A stretch of 64,000 nucleotides of DNA from Pollutimonas bauzanensis (lineage in GTDB: Bacteria; Pseudomonadota; Gammaproteobacteria; Burkholderiales; Burkholderiaceae_B). Shown here one piece after another: positions 39,638-48,463 of the stretch. A program made the position numbers and the translations under genes. How positions within the stretch are numbered: position 1 is the first letter of the stretch; each line of letters opens with the position of its first letter. Location: positions 62,001 to 126,000 of the forward strand of contig NZ_FQXE01000009.1 in NCBI RefSeq assembly GCF_900129885.1, written 5' to 3'. The notes beneath the pieces are model-generated. The model had not been told where the DNA came from and did no database searches. It saw only the letters and a list, made by a program, of their open reading frames with translations.

Positions 39638-40807
39638 ATGGCGTCATTCGAGCAGCGTGGAAACTCAGTTCGGGCAATCGTAAGTTTCCCGGATGGGAAA
39701 AAAACGAAAACATTCGACAAGTGGGGCGAAGCTCGCGCCTGGGCGGCAATGACGGAGCGTAACAAGAAGCTCGGCACGGTTGCGACATCAAAACGTCGAA
39801 CTGTCGAAGACTTGTTCTTAGCGTACCTGCCCAGTGCTGAAGCGACTGACTCGGCAAAGTGGAACCGCTTGCGAATAATGAAGTTCTGCAACGATCCCTT
39901 GGGCAGAGTTCTACTCAACGAAGTGAGTCCCCACGACATCGAACTCTGGATAGCAAGGCGCCTGCAGGATGTCAAGACGTCCACTGTGCGGCGCGAATTG
40001 GCCTTGATGAGCGCGGCCTTTACTTATGGGTTAACGGTAAGAAAGTGGATCACAGAAAATCCATGCACTCCGGTTAAAAAGCCAGCAAAAATTCGCGCTC
40101 GACACCGACCTCTACTGACCAAACCTGAAATTGACGCTATCGCCGTTGCAACCGGTTATGCCAACGACCCGCGGCTAACCACCATAATTGCTCGAGTAGG
40201 TGCATGCTTTTTTCTGTCCATGGAAACCGGCATGCGCTCTGGTGAAATTCTTCGCATTCGTCCCCATGATTACAATCGTGATGCGAGAGTCGTATACGTA
40301 CACGCGCTTGAGCGCGGTGGCCGTAAGGGTTCGCGTAGCGGGGAGCTCAGCGCTGACCGCTACGTGCCACTGACTCAACAAGCTATTTACCTGTTGGACC
40401 AATTGTTGGCCACAATGCCACCAAACCAAGTTCCGCGCCCAGAAATGAACATGCCTCCATACATAGTGGGCGTCAACGATTCCCAGCGCGACATACTCTG
40501 GCGCAAAGCCCGCGACCGCTCAGGTGTAACGAATTTGACCTTTCACGATATGAAACATGAGGCAGCGACACGCCTGGCAAGACATATCGATGTCATTGCG
40601 CTCTCGCACGCCCTCGGGACAAAGGATCTTAAGTTGCTTCGTGACACCTATTACAACGATGACGCTAATCGTATAGCCATGTCTTTACCAGAGCGATTGA
40701 ATGACTATGATGGCACTCTCATCAGGCGTAACTTGATTGGGGATCACTACCCACAAGCTCGGGCGCTCCATGAGCGAAGCAGCGTAAGAATGCAACCCGC
40801 TATCTGA
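39638..40807 (+). CDS. Tyrosine recombinase integrase of the tRNA-Leu element
   Basis: A 389-residue phage-type integrase with an N-terminal arm-binding region, a core-binding SAM-like domain (about 55-140) and a catalytic domain. Catalytic residues seen are Arg200 (TGMRSGEIL), His303 and Lys306 (FHDMKHEAATRL, where most members have HxxR) and Tyr338 or Tyr339 (RDTYYND). The usual second histidine (LGH) is Thr328 (ALGTKDLK). It begins 172 bases after the tRNA 3' end in the usual inward direction and should insert and excise the element at tRNA-Leu. The ribosome site GAGAGG precedes the ATG. Confidence 0.92.
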   Translation: MASFEQRGNSVRAIVSFPDGKKTKTFDKWGEARAWAAMTERNKKLGTVATSKRRTVEDLFLAYLPSAEATDSAKWNRLRIMKFCNDPLGRVLLNEVSPHDIELWIARRLQDVKTSTVRRELALMSAAFTYGLTVRKWITENPCTPVKKPAKIRARHRPLLTKPEIDAIAVATGYANDPRLTTIIARVGACFFLSMETGMRSGEILRIRPHDYNRDARVVYVHALERGGRKGSRSGELSADRYVPLTQQAIYLLDQLLATMPPNQVPRPEMNMPPYIVGVNDSQRDILWRKARDRSGVTNLTFHDMKHEAATRLARHIDVIALSHALGTKDLKLLRDTYYNDDANRIAMSLPERLNDYDGTLIRRNLIGDHYPQARALHERSSVRMQPAI

Positions 40808-41176
40808 TTATTTTCTGCACTGGCCGTCTAAGGCTGATGGCATCCAGGTCGAGTGGCACCGCAAGCGCCACGTGTCGACTCAAACGCGCACCGAAGAAGC
40901 CTGACTGCTCGTGGCCATATCTACCGGAGCGTTATCCATGCCGTCGGGCAGGAGCACGCGACCCTGATCGAGACGGACCGCTCTTGGCGCGCCAGCATTT
41001 GCGCATTTAGTGAGCCAGACACTGGCCACCGGCAAGGCCGCCGACGTGACGTATCCCACTGCCGGATCGTTGTGGTTGCTCTTGATCCCACACTAAAGTC
41101 AAAAAACCAAGGCGCTTGGCATGGACCGCGAAGCGGTTGGCGCCGCCCTCTGTCATTTTGAATGGGAGTATGAACC
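40808..41176. other. Spacer between integrase and the KfrB-like gene
   Basis: About 370 bases with no intact gene. It carries the decayed KfrB-like fragment listed separately; the ribosome site for the next gene (GGGAG near 41165) lies at its end. The preceding text around 40845-40905 may be the tail of the same decayed gene. Confidence 0.6.
40910..41095 (+). pseudogene. Frameshifted fragment of a KfrB-like C-terminal domain
   Basis: Translating 40913 onward gives GHIYRSVIHAVGQEHATLIETD, parallel to GHSYRGVIHVVGSEYAIQIDTE at the end of the next gene. After a shift in frame near 40978 the match resumes with HLVSQTLATGKAADVTYP against YLVGETLAAGQAAEVRYP. So this is a diverged, broken copy of that domain with no intact start, and probably the end of a lost paralogue. 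Confidence 0.7.
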
Positions 41177-42580
41177 ATGGGCCAACTTGATCTTGATGAA
41201 GCGGTCGACTTGCGCGTGCGGTATTCCACGGCACTGATTATCAGTGACACCGTCGCCATGCGCGAAGTGCGCAATGACGTCTGGACCGTCGCGTCGCGAC
41301 TATCTGACAAACGCTCCTGCCCAGCCGTACTGGCGGAAATCGAGGAACTGGCTCAGGCGTGGAAAAGCGGCCTTGGGGTACAAACTTGGGTCCGCAATTT
41401 TGACGCCGTGGAGGATACGGACTTTCGTTGCGATGTACGAGACGTGTTGCTGGAGAGGCTGGCCTGGGCCGAAAGGGTCAAATCGCTAGACCCAATTGCC
41501 CGACTTTCCTGCATTCACGGGATGCTAATCCATGGCCCCATACAGGCTAAGCTCGCAGTCCATGAACTGATTAATCAAGATTCCGAACTTCGATCGCTAT
41601 TCGCCCCGCAAGATTTCGAGCGTGTGCATATGATTCGCGTGGACGGCCTGCTCGAATGCGAGGACGAGCCCGGTGCGTTCGAACAACACTCATACATTGT
41701 GGAGCAGGAGGGTTCGTTGTCCCTGGTCGATGCGCGTGAGCGGGCGCTGAGCGCGCTTGAAATCAGCCCTATCTTCGGTGTGGATGAGCTCGATCATCGT
41801 GTCGTGTTGTTCAATGCCGCTGGCGACATGCTTAGCATGATGGATCTCCAGACGGCTGAAATCCAATGGACCGGAAAAGGACTGAACGAAACCGTCGCTC
41901 TACCTCATCTACAACAGTTTCTGAATCTGCAAGATGAAGTCTCAAGCCTTCGCGGGCGGTTCCAATTCGTACCCGGCTGCGATCAGGCTCGCAAGCTCCA
42001 ACTAAGGCTTCACGAACTTTGGGACCAGGTCGAGCGAATTGCAGACCAATACAAGATCGTTGGCCGATTCACGGCGCAACGGTCTCCAAGCCCGTCCGAG
42101 CTCGGCCATGCGCCACTTGAAGGCCTTGCCGAGATCCCCGTTTTGCGCACACAGATCAAGATGCTGCGCGAGGATGCCGCCTATGAATCGGGCTGGGATA
42201 ATTTCACAACGGCTGAGAGACTTCGCGAGCAAGCCGACCAGTTACGAGCGAAGGCTGAACTTTTGCTCAACGCGGCCCGAATACTACCCGAACTGCCAAT
42301 CGAACATGCGCAACCTGGCCACAGCTACCGGGGCGTTATCCATGTTGTGGGGTCCGAATATGCGATCCAGATCGACACGGAGGCAGACCGCTTGGTCCGC
42401 CATGATTTGCGCTATCTAGTGGGCGAGACGCTTGCGGCCGGACAGGCCGCCGAGGTGAGATATCCGAACGGCCAAGTCGGTCTGGTATCTCTTGAGGCGG
42501 GACTCCAGTCCAGAGGCCTGGAACTCGCCCATAGCCATGGCATATCCGATCATCAGCGTCAGCAATCCTTCACGCGATGA
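41177..42580 (+). CDS. Unknown protein with C-terminal KfrB-like domain
   Basis: A 467-residue protein of unknown function. The last about 75 residues (GHSYRGVIHVVGSEYAIQ, then RLVRHDLRYLV and AAEVRYPNGQVGLV) resemble the KfrB domain found in plasmid KfrB proteins and at the ends of some relaxases. The rest is mostly polar and helical with no motif I recognise; residues about 320-390 look coiled-coil like (LREQADQLRAKAELLLNAA). It lies between the integrase and the pilus operon and is followed by a ribbon-helix-helix gene, so a role in element maintenance or mobilisation is possible. A decayed copy of its last domain lies just upstream. Confidence 0.6.
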   Translation: MGQLDLDEAVDLRVRYSTALIISDTVAMREVRNDVWTVASRLSDKRSCPAVLAEIEELAQAWKSGLGVQTWVRNFDAVEDTDFRCDVRDVLLERLAWAERVKSLDPIARLSCIHGMLIHGPIQAKLAVHELINQDSELRSLFAPQDFERVHMIRVDGLLECEDEPGAFEQHSYIVEQEGSLSLVDARERALSALEISPIFGVDELDHRVVLFNAAGDMLSMMDLQTAEIQWTGKGLNETVALPHLQQFLNLQDEVSSLRGRFQFVPGCDQARKLQLRLHELWDQVERIADQYKIVGRFTAQRSPSPSELGHAPLEGLAEIPVLRTQIKMLREDAAYESGWDNFTTAERLREQADQLRAKAELLLNAARILPELPIEHAQPGHSYRGVIHVVGSEYAIQIDTEADRLVRHDLRYLVGETLAAGQAAEVRYPNGQVGLVSLEAGLQSRGLELAHSHGISDHQRQQSFTR

Positions 42581-42652
42581 AAATCCAGCGGCTCGGCGCG
42601 TAAGAGTAGTCGCGCTCGAAGCGCTTGAGCTGATATATCGAGGAATGAAGAC

Positions 42653-43006
42653 ATGCGTCCTTTGCTTGGCAAGCCGATCTCCATCCGGATCTCGCAAGAG
42701 GAACACCAGCGCTACATGCACGCCGCGGCCGACCTCGGTATGACCTTTTCCGAGTATGTGCGGTTGCGCCTAGTGAGCGTCGGTGATGACTATGTGGCCG
42801 ACCAGATCGCCCAACTCCGACTAACGCTGCTGGATAACATCAGCCCCATCGAAGAGGATACATTCCCCATGACGCTGGAACTGCTGCTCCTGATGCGCCG
42901 CATCTGTAAACCCGCCGATGTCGGGATGGTTCGCGCCGAATTGCAGCGTCTGGGATACACGCCCTGGGCTGCGCCCACCGTCATTACGGACACGTCTTCA
43001 ACTTAA
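42653..43006 (+). CDS. Ribbon-helix-helix DNA-binding protein (mobilisation/MobC-like)
   Basis: A 117-residue protein whose N-terminus fits a ribbon-helix-helix fold: ISIRISQEEHQRYMHAAADLG followed by MTFSEYVRLRL. Proteins of this type on mobile elements act as relaxosome accessory factors or repressors. Residues after 60 form a separate helical tail. The GAGGAATGAAGAC ribosome region precedes the ATG. The relaxase gene is not visible in the window, so the role is inferred from fold and context only. Confidence 0.65.
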   Translation: MRPLLGKPISIRISQEEHQRYMHAAADLGMTFSEYVRLRLVSVGDDYVADQIAQLRLTLLDNISPIEEDTFPMTLELLLLMRRICKPADVGMVRAELQRLGYTPWAAPTVITDTSST

Positions 43007-43049
43007 CAGTCCTTCAGTGCGACTGATCAGGAGTAAGGCCGCCCTGAAA

Positions 43050-43241
43050 TTACGCTACGCGATGTGCCGGCAGCGACGCAGCCTCGGCGACGTCCATCTG
43101 CAGGGCCTGAAGCAGGCCGGATATTTCGTTAAATCGCTCGGCCTGTGGACCTTCGCCATACATGGACAGCATCTTCAAGCCAGTAGACGCATGCCACAAA
43201 TGGTCAAGCACGGTTTGGATCGTTGGGTTGGAATCGTTCAT
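43050..43241 (-). CDS. Small hypothetical protein
   Basis: A 63-residue open frame starting MNDSNPTIQTVLDHLWHAST, with an AGGA ribosome-like site about ten bases upstream. It is the only minus-strand candidate in the spacer before the pilus operon. It is predicted helical with no signal peptide. I do not recognise it, and chance cannot be excluded, although its size and start context are reasonable. Confidence 0.4.
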   Translation of the reverse strand: MNDSNPTIQTVLDHLWHASTGLKMLSMYGEGPQAERFNEISGLLQALQMDVAEAASLPAHRVA

Positions 43242-43425
43242 TGCGTGGTCGTCCTGTAAATCGTGCCGACCATTCGGCACGCCCTTTCTAAACCTAACTA
43301 GCTTCAACATGCCGCTGCGCGGTTGCGGCCACCCGTTGAATCCGGGGCCCCATCATCCAGCAATTTTACCTGCCCAGGCAACACCTCTGCCTTCCCTAAC
43401 CGACGGGGTTCCTCGGAGCATTTAC

Positions 43426-44412
43426 ATGCAATTGCACGTTGTGGTTGCCGCCCTGGCGGCAACCTGCTTTGTCGCGGGCTGCGGGTTCGCTCCCAAGAAG
43501 CCGTCCAAGCCGAATGACAACCACCGCGTTCCAGTAAACCTGTCAGCGCCCTTCCCACGGTCATGGCCGCCACCCGCTGCCCCGCAAGTCGCAATGCCGA
43601 TCCAGCCAGATCGTGTATCGCCACAACCAATGCGGCCGATGCAGCCCGCGGCGAACATTGAAAGGAGCAATAACGCCCAGGACAAGTCCGGGATCGCGAC
43701 CGAACCGACCCCGAATCCCGCATCCCTGGACTCACAAATCGCGAAGCAAGATGTATCGGCTCCCGTCTGGCCGGTCACGCTAACGTTTAAGCCGACAGAT
43801 TCTCTGGGTCTGCCGAACTTGCGGCGAGCGCTCAAACATGTGGCCTTCCAGTGGGCGCCCGCGACGACACCGGTTTCGTCCAGCGTTCGCGCGCAGCCTG
43901 CGGCCTTAGCCGATACCTCTGGCGTGCAGGCGGCCAAGGAAGAAGCGCAGCCGCTGCCCGTTCATCTTGCATCAATCGAGCCTCCCAAGCCGCTTAACGC
44001 GCCGGCGGCGCTCGAGCAAGCAGCGCCGCCAGAGGTCGTGGCGCAAACAACCGGCTCTGCGCACACAGAACCCGGGGTGGCTCCTAATCCGTCCATTCAT
44101 GCCGAACCTGAGCCCAAGCCGCCTATCGCAGCCCAGGCCGAATCGAAGCCCGTGCCGGCGCAGGTGGTTTGGACGGCCGAAAAAGGTATCACCCTAAGCG
44201 ATCTGATGCGTGAATGGGGCACAAAGGAAGACTGGATGGTGCGTTGGGAAACCAGTACTGATTTCCGAATGGAAGCGTCGTTCTCCATCAAAGCATCGGA
44301 TTTTCTGACGGCTGCCAGCGATATTTTCAGGGCGTACCGCAGCGCCGGATACGCATTTACCGCCACCGCCTATTCCAACCGGGTCTTGGTGGTCTCAGCC
44401 TCTACGGAATAA
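43426..44412 (+). CDS. pilL: Type IVb pilus lipoprotein PilL (TcpQ-like C-terminus)
   Basis: A 328-residue lipoprotein. The start at 43426 has a CGGAG ribosome site seven bases upstream and gives a proper lipobox VAGC (lipidated Cys19); the frame open further upstream lacks coding character. A long proline/alanine/glutamine-rich linker spans about 30-240. The last about 75 residues (ITLSDLMREWGTKEDWMVRW...FRAYRSAGYAFTATAYSNRVLVVS) resemble the TcpQ/PilL domain, which helps the secretin assemble in the outer membrane. It is the first gene of the pil operon, seven bases before pilN. Confidence 0.82.
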   Translation: MQLHVVVAALAATCFVAGCGFAPKKPSKPNDNHRVPVNLSAPFPRSWPPPAAPQVAMPIQPDRVSPQPMRPMQPAANIERSNNAQDKSGIATEPTPNPASLDSQIAKQDVSAPVWPVTLTFKPTDSLGLPNLRRALKHVAFQWAPATTPVSSSVRAQPAALADTSGVQAAKEEAQPLPVHLASIEPPKPLNAPAALEQAAPPEVVAQTTGSAHTEPGVAPNPSIHAEPEPKPPIAAQAESKPVPAQVVWTAEKGITLSDLMREWGTKEDWMVRWETSTDFRMEASFSIKASDFLTAASDIFRAYRSAGYAFTATAYSNRVLVVSASTE

Positions 44413-44419
44413 GCAAGAT

Positions 44420-46141
44420 ATGAGCAATCAAAACCATCGGCGCTGGCCACTGAGCAAACTGACCGTTCTTACGGTCAGTTTGGCTGTGTTATCGGGCTGC
44501 GCGGCCTATAAGCGTATTGATGATGCGCCCCACGTTGCTGAAGAAGCTTTTCAACTCGCCGTGGATCAAGCCACGGCCCAACGCGAGGGAAAGGAGATCA
44601 TCACGGCCGATAAACCGTGGATCTCGACCCGCCCGATTGAGAAGGCCCCGCCTCAACCCACGAAGATCCCCGCTGAGCGCGATTGTCGCATGAAACTGAT
44701 CGCTGACGCACCGATGTCAGTGGATACCTTCGCGCAGATCGTCACGGCGGATTGTCAGCTGCCCGTTCGCATCAGCCAGGATGCCTGGGCGGCACTGGCT
44801 GGCGGCACGCTCAATACAGCAAGATCCTCCAGCGCGGTTTCAGCCCCTATCGTGCCACCCCTGGGCGGCCAGCCCGGCCAGATGCCCGCCGCACCCGCGG
44901 GCGGCACCGGGCGTAACTTTGCCTATACCACCAGCGGCGAGAAACAGATTCAACCGATCCGCTGGCTGGGCAAGCCGATATCGGGCCTGCTTGATGTCGT
45001 GACATCGCAGCTTGGCCTGTCATGGTCATACCGTAACGAATCCATCGCGATCCATTACTTGGACACACGCACCTACCGGGTTGCATTGTCCTCAGAGTTG
45101 GATTTCGAATCAAACGTGACCAGCGGCGCGAGCCTTTCGACCGGCTCCTCGGGTAGCGGCGTGGGGGCAAGCGCCAACGAGTCGATCAACGAATCCGCGC
45201 AGAAGACATTGCTGAGCATCAAATCGCGGTTTGGCGATGACATACAAAAGGCCATCCAGGCCATGCTCACTCCGGGCGTCGGCCTGCAGGCGCTCTCGAC
45301 CTCCATCGGCACGTTGACGGTCACCGACACACCGGACGTCCTGGATCGGGTTGGGCGCTACATTGATGATGTCAATGCCCGCATGAGCCGCCAAGCCATG
45401 TTGTATGTGACCGTTGCCTCGGTAACGATCACAGATGCCGACAGCCAAGGCATCAACTGGAATGTCATCTGGAAATCGCTATCAGGAAACTATGGCGTAA
45501 ATCTCGTGAACTCCTTTTCGCCTCTGGAAGGGTCTTCCACCGCCGGATTTGGCATTCTTGATTCCGCTACGGGCAACGCCTCACAGTTTGCCGGTACGCA
45601 AGCGATTCTGAACGCGCTATCGCGGCAAGGGTCGGTGACGATCATGCGCCAGCGCGGCGTGACCACCCAACATCTACAGCCCACCCCGATTCATCTAACC
45701 AATGAGGAGCAATATGTTTGCGGGCGCAGCCAGACCAATACCGCGCAGGTAGGCGCGACCGAATCGATTCAGATGTGCAGCGTAGTGACAGGTTTTGCGA
45801 TGGATATCCTGCCCGACATACATGGTCAAGACCTCACCCTGCAATTCGCCCTGAATATGAGTCCGCCCGCGACGATTCAACAGGTCCCTGGCGATATTCA
45901 AAAGCTGGTTTTCACGGCATCGGTGGATCGCCAGGTGTTCCTGCAACGCGTTGGGATGCGCTCGGGACAAACTCTGGTCATATCCGATTTTCAGGAGGCC
46001 AGTGAAGCGGCGAGCAAACAGGGGGTGGGTGGTACATCGACCTGGGTGGCCACCGGAGGCGGTACTCGGGAGAAGGCCCGGCGCGTTCTGGTGATCATCA
46101 TTTCGCCAAAAATCATGTCCCAGACGATGGAGGATGCATAG
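44420..46141 (+). CDS. pilN: Type IVb pilus secretin PilN
   Basis: A 573-residue outer-membrane secretin through which the thin pilus passes. It is a lipoprotein (LSGC, Cys27). N-terminal ring-building domains extend to about residue 310 (TLTVTDTPDVLDRVGRYIDDVNARMSRQAMLYVTVASV), followed by the secretin core with QRGVTTQHLQPTPIHLTNEEQYV and DILPDIHGQDLTLQFALN. The order lipoprotein secretin plus PilL matches the IncI R64 and PAPI-1 thin-pilus operons. pilM follows after two bases. Confidence 0.9.
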   Translation: MSNQNHRRWPLSKLTVLTVSLAVLSGCAAYKRIDDAPHVAEEAFQLAVDQATAQREGKEIITADKPWISTRPIEKAPPQPTKIPAERDCRMKLIADAPMSVDTFAQIVTADCQLPVRISQDAWAALAGGTLNTARSSSAVSAPIVPPLGGQPGQMPAAPAGGTGRNFAYTTSGEKQIQPIRWLGKPISGLLDVVTSQLGLSWSYRNESIAIHYLDTRTYRVALSSELDFESNVTSGASLSTGSSGSGVGASANESINESAQKTLLSIKSRFGDDIQKAIQAMLTPGVGLQALSTSIGTLTVTDTPDVLDRVGRYIDDVNARMSRQAMLYVTVASVTITDADSQGINWNVIWKSLSGNYGVNLVNSFSPLEGSSTAGFGILDSATGNASQFAGTQAILNALSRQGSVTIMRQRGVTTQHLQPTPIHLTNEEQYVCGRSQTNTAQVGATESIQMCSVVTGFAMDILPDIHGQDLTLQFALNMSPPATIQQVPGDIQKLVFTASVDRQVFLQRVGMRSGQTLVISDFQEASEAASKQGVGGTSTWVATGGGTREKARRVLVIIISPKIMSQTMEDA

Positions 46142-46143
46142 CG

Positions 46144-46581
46144 ATGCCGGTACTCTATCTCGCTTTCATCATCGGCATGATCCTTGTCGACATCGGGGGT
46201 GACGCCAGCAGGCTGTCTCACGCGTCGACGCAGGCGGCCGAAGCCAGCGCGCTGGGTTCGAACATGCTGGTGGTGCGCAATGCGCTGCAAGCCTATCTGC
46301 GGGCGAATCCGGCAGCAAGTGGCCAGATCGCCTTGCCAGACCTGGGTCTGCCCGGCTGGTTCCGACCGCGTGCGGAGCTACGCACTTGGGTGCAAGCCGG
46401 GAGGACGTATGTCTACTACACGCCCAACCAGCCCAAAGCCGACCTGGTCTCGATGCTTGCAGGCACGCCACCCGGGCTGACCGGCTTCGCACGCAATGCC
46501 CAGCTGATTTCGCCCAGGCTGCAAACCACTACCCCCCTGCCACCGATTATCCCGGACAACAGCATCGTGTTGGTGTCCTAG
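46144..46581 (+). CDS. pilM: Pilus assembly protein PilM (thin-pilus type)
   Basis: A 145-residue protein with one N-terminal membrane span (MPVLYLAFIIGMILVDIGG) and a periplasmic part. It has the size and place of the small PilM of IncI-type thin-pilus operons; it is unrelated to the actin-like PilM of type IVa pili. Here it lies after pilN rather than before it. Its job in the system is not well defined. The call is mainly by position and size. Confidence 0.65.
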   Translation: MPVLYLAFIIGMILVDIGGDASRLSHASTQAAEASALGSNMLVVRNALQAYLRANPAASGQIALPDLGLPGWFRPRAELRTWVQAGRTYVYYTPNQPKADLVSMLAGTPPGLTGFARNAQLISPRLQTTTPLPPIIPDNSIVLVS

Positions 46582-46619
46582 GGTAGATCGATGGTGGACC
46601 AACGAGGAATGGTCTATCG

Positions 46620-47966
46620 ATGCCCCCCACCATCACGATTTTCAAAACCGCAAAGGGGGTTACCCCCATTAAGGTGGGCCGCCGCATATTTGTCAGTGGC
46701 CTGTACTGGCAAGTTTTGCCCAACGGCCAGAATTACATGCAAGAGGCACGCAAGATCGCTAGGCGCGAACGCGAGCGCACGGGTAAGACGCTCGACGTCG
46801 TGTTCTTGCGCCGCCACGTTGACCTTGTGCAAGCCGGTTTTGTGGTACGCGGCGGGCGCGCCAGAAAAGGCACTGTCGCTCTAGCGGCAGTTGCCGCCGA
46901 TGTGCTGGGATCGACATTCATCGTCGCGTTTGCGCTGCCCGACGGCCGCTATGCATTGGCCTCGGCCATACACGACGCGATCGTGCCGGACTCCGACGGC
47001 GTGTACGAGTTCGAGGAAGCAAAGCTGCGTGTGCTGGAGTTGTGGAATGCACTGTCTGGCAGCGTGGGCAGCGCCGAGTTGCAGGTCTATGGGCCGTCGG
47101 AATTGTGGCCGGGCGCAAAGCCCATTGAGCTTGAAGACCTGCTCGCCGGCGTTAAACGCGCCCATCGCTTGCGTCGGCAACCGGCGCTCACGTCCAAAAG
47201 CGCGCTGACATGGTTGATATGGACCGTGCTCGCGGGGTCTATCGCGGTGGGCTGGGGCGTGTGGGAAGCGCACCGGGCCAAGGTAGCGAGTGAGGAGGCG
47301 GTCCGGCGGGCGCAAGAGCTTGCGCGGCTGCGTGGCCAGTCCTCCTTCAGCCTCTCTGAACTGGCGCTCATGCGCCCCTGGACGAGCCAAGCAGCCGTGC
47401 AGGTATTTGGCAATTTGTGCACACGGGCAATTGGCGCCGTGCCAGTGACCCTTGATGGCTGGGTGCTGCTTAACGCGCAATGCAACGCGAAAGCGACGAC
47501 CGCCTCCTTTGCACGCAGCGAAGGCCGCACGGTCCAGGGGTTTGCACACGCGGCCCGGGCGTGGCGACCTGAGGCCGGTGTGCAATTTTCCAGCGATGGC
47601 GATCTGGGAACGCTGGAGTGGCCCATGAGCATGCCGCCAGGCGGCGACGAAGACCTTGCGCCCATGGCGCAGCGCGCCAATGCCTTTATGAGCTGGTGGC
47701 AGACGCGCCTGGTGCCCTTCGAAACCGCAGCCGTACCCTCCGCGTTTGCACCGGGCTACACCCCGCCCAAAGAAGCATCGGACAAGCGACTCACCACGCC
47801 ACACTGGAAAACGGTTCGCTGGGCGATCAAGACCACGCAACGCACGCCGACCCGGCTGCTGGCGGGATTTGCGCAAGACGGAACGCGTCTGCAGGAGGTC
47901 GAGTTGACCTTCGGGTCAGATGGACAACTGAACTGGAGCCTCAAAGGTGAACTGTATGGTGAATAA
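46620..47966 (+). CDS. pilO: Type IVb pilus assembly protein PilO (PilO2)
   Basis: A 448-residue protein with a cytoplasmic N-terminal half, one membrane span near residues 197-216 (ALTWLIWTVLAGSIAVGWGVW) and a periplasmic half. This bitopic arrangement and its place between pilM and pilP fit PilO of thin-pilus operons, an inner-membrane platform part probably equivalent to the actin-like/PilN-PilO module of type IVa pili. Its end overlaps the start of pilP. Confidence 0.78.
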   Translation: MPPTITIFKTAKGVTPIKVGRRIFVSGLYWQVLPNGQNYMQEARKIARRERERTGKTLDVVFLRRHVDLVQAGFVVRGGRARKGTVALAAVAADVLGSTFIVAFALPDGRYALASAIHDAIVPDSDGVYEFEEAKLRVLELWNALSGSVGSAELQVYGPSELWPGAKPIELEDLLAGVKRAHRLRRQPALTSKSALTWLIWTVLAGSIAVGWGVWEAHRAKVASEEAVRRAQELARLRGQSSFSLSELALMRPWTSQAAVQVFGNLCTRAIGAVPVTLDGWVLLNAQCNAKATTASFARSEGRTVQGFAHAARAWRPEAGVQFSSDGDLGTLEWPMSMPPGGDEDLAPMAQRANAFMSWWQTRLVPFETAAVPSAFAPGYTPPKEASDKRLTTPHWKTVRWAIKTTQRTPTRLLAGFAQDGTRLQEVELTFGSDGQLNWSLKGELYGE

Positions 47967-48456
47967 ACGCAACGCGCTGCCGATGCTGGCGCTGGCCGTA
48001 TGTCTGGCCAGCTCCGCCGCGGCGCAATCGACGAACACGGGCAAGGCGCCGGTAACAGTCAGCGATCTTGACGCGATCATGCAAGAGGAAATCGTGCTCA
48101 AGGCCATGGCCAATCGCGCCAAGCAACGCGCCGAGCTGGGACGCTACAACGGCGCCGCGCAAGACACCATTCTGGCGGACCATTCGTTGCCCCAGCTTGC
48201 CTGGCGGCGTTCGACCGCAACGGGGTGGCTTGCCAAATTCGTTTTGGACAATGGCGCATCGCTGATCGCTGGAGTGGGCGAGCGCCTACCCGGCGACCTG
48301 GAGATCGCTCAGATTGACGAGCGCGGCGTCAAGCTAAAGCGCGGTGGCGAAATCATCGAATTGACCGCCGCCGCATCCGGCGCTCGGCCGTCCACCGAAG
48401 CGGGCCGCCCTGAGCCACCCCGCCCCTCGGCCATCCCCTTATCCATCCCTCAGTGA
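47956..48456 (+). CDS. pilP: Type IVb pilus assembly protein PilP
   Basis: A 166-residue periplasmic protein with a signal peptide (MVNKRNALPMLALAVCLASSAAAQ). The ATG at 47956 has an AAAGGTG ribosome site; a GTG at 47947 is an alternative. Residues 30-60 carry the SDLDAIMQEEIVLKAMANRA helical stretch common in PilP, and the end has a beta-rich module (GVGERLPGDLEIAQIDERGVKLKRGGEIIEL). It probably links the inner-membrane platform to the secretin. It overlaps the end of pilO by 11 bases. Confidence 0.78.
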   Translation: MVNKRNALPMLALAVCLASSAAAQSTNTGKAPVTVSDLDAIMQEEIVLKAMANRAKQRAELGRYNGAAQDTILADHSLPQLAWRRSTATGWLAKFVLDNGASLIAGVGERLPGDLEIAQIDERGVKLKRGGEIIELTAAASGARPSTEAGRPEPPRPSAIPLSIPQ

Positions 48457-48463
48457 GAGCGAA

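Noticed and set aside
40853-41161. A 102-codon open frame between the integrase and the KfrB-like gene
   Set aside because: Only its middle resembles protein, and the similarity continues in another frame, so it is a relic, not a gene.
43162-43425. A longer N-terminus for PilL
   Set aside because: The upstream codons have no ribosome site and would bury the lipoprotein signal; the ATG at 43426 gives a proper lipobox.
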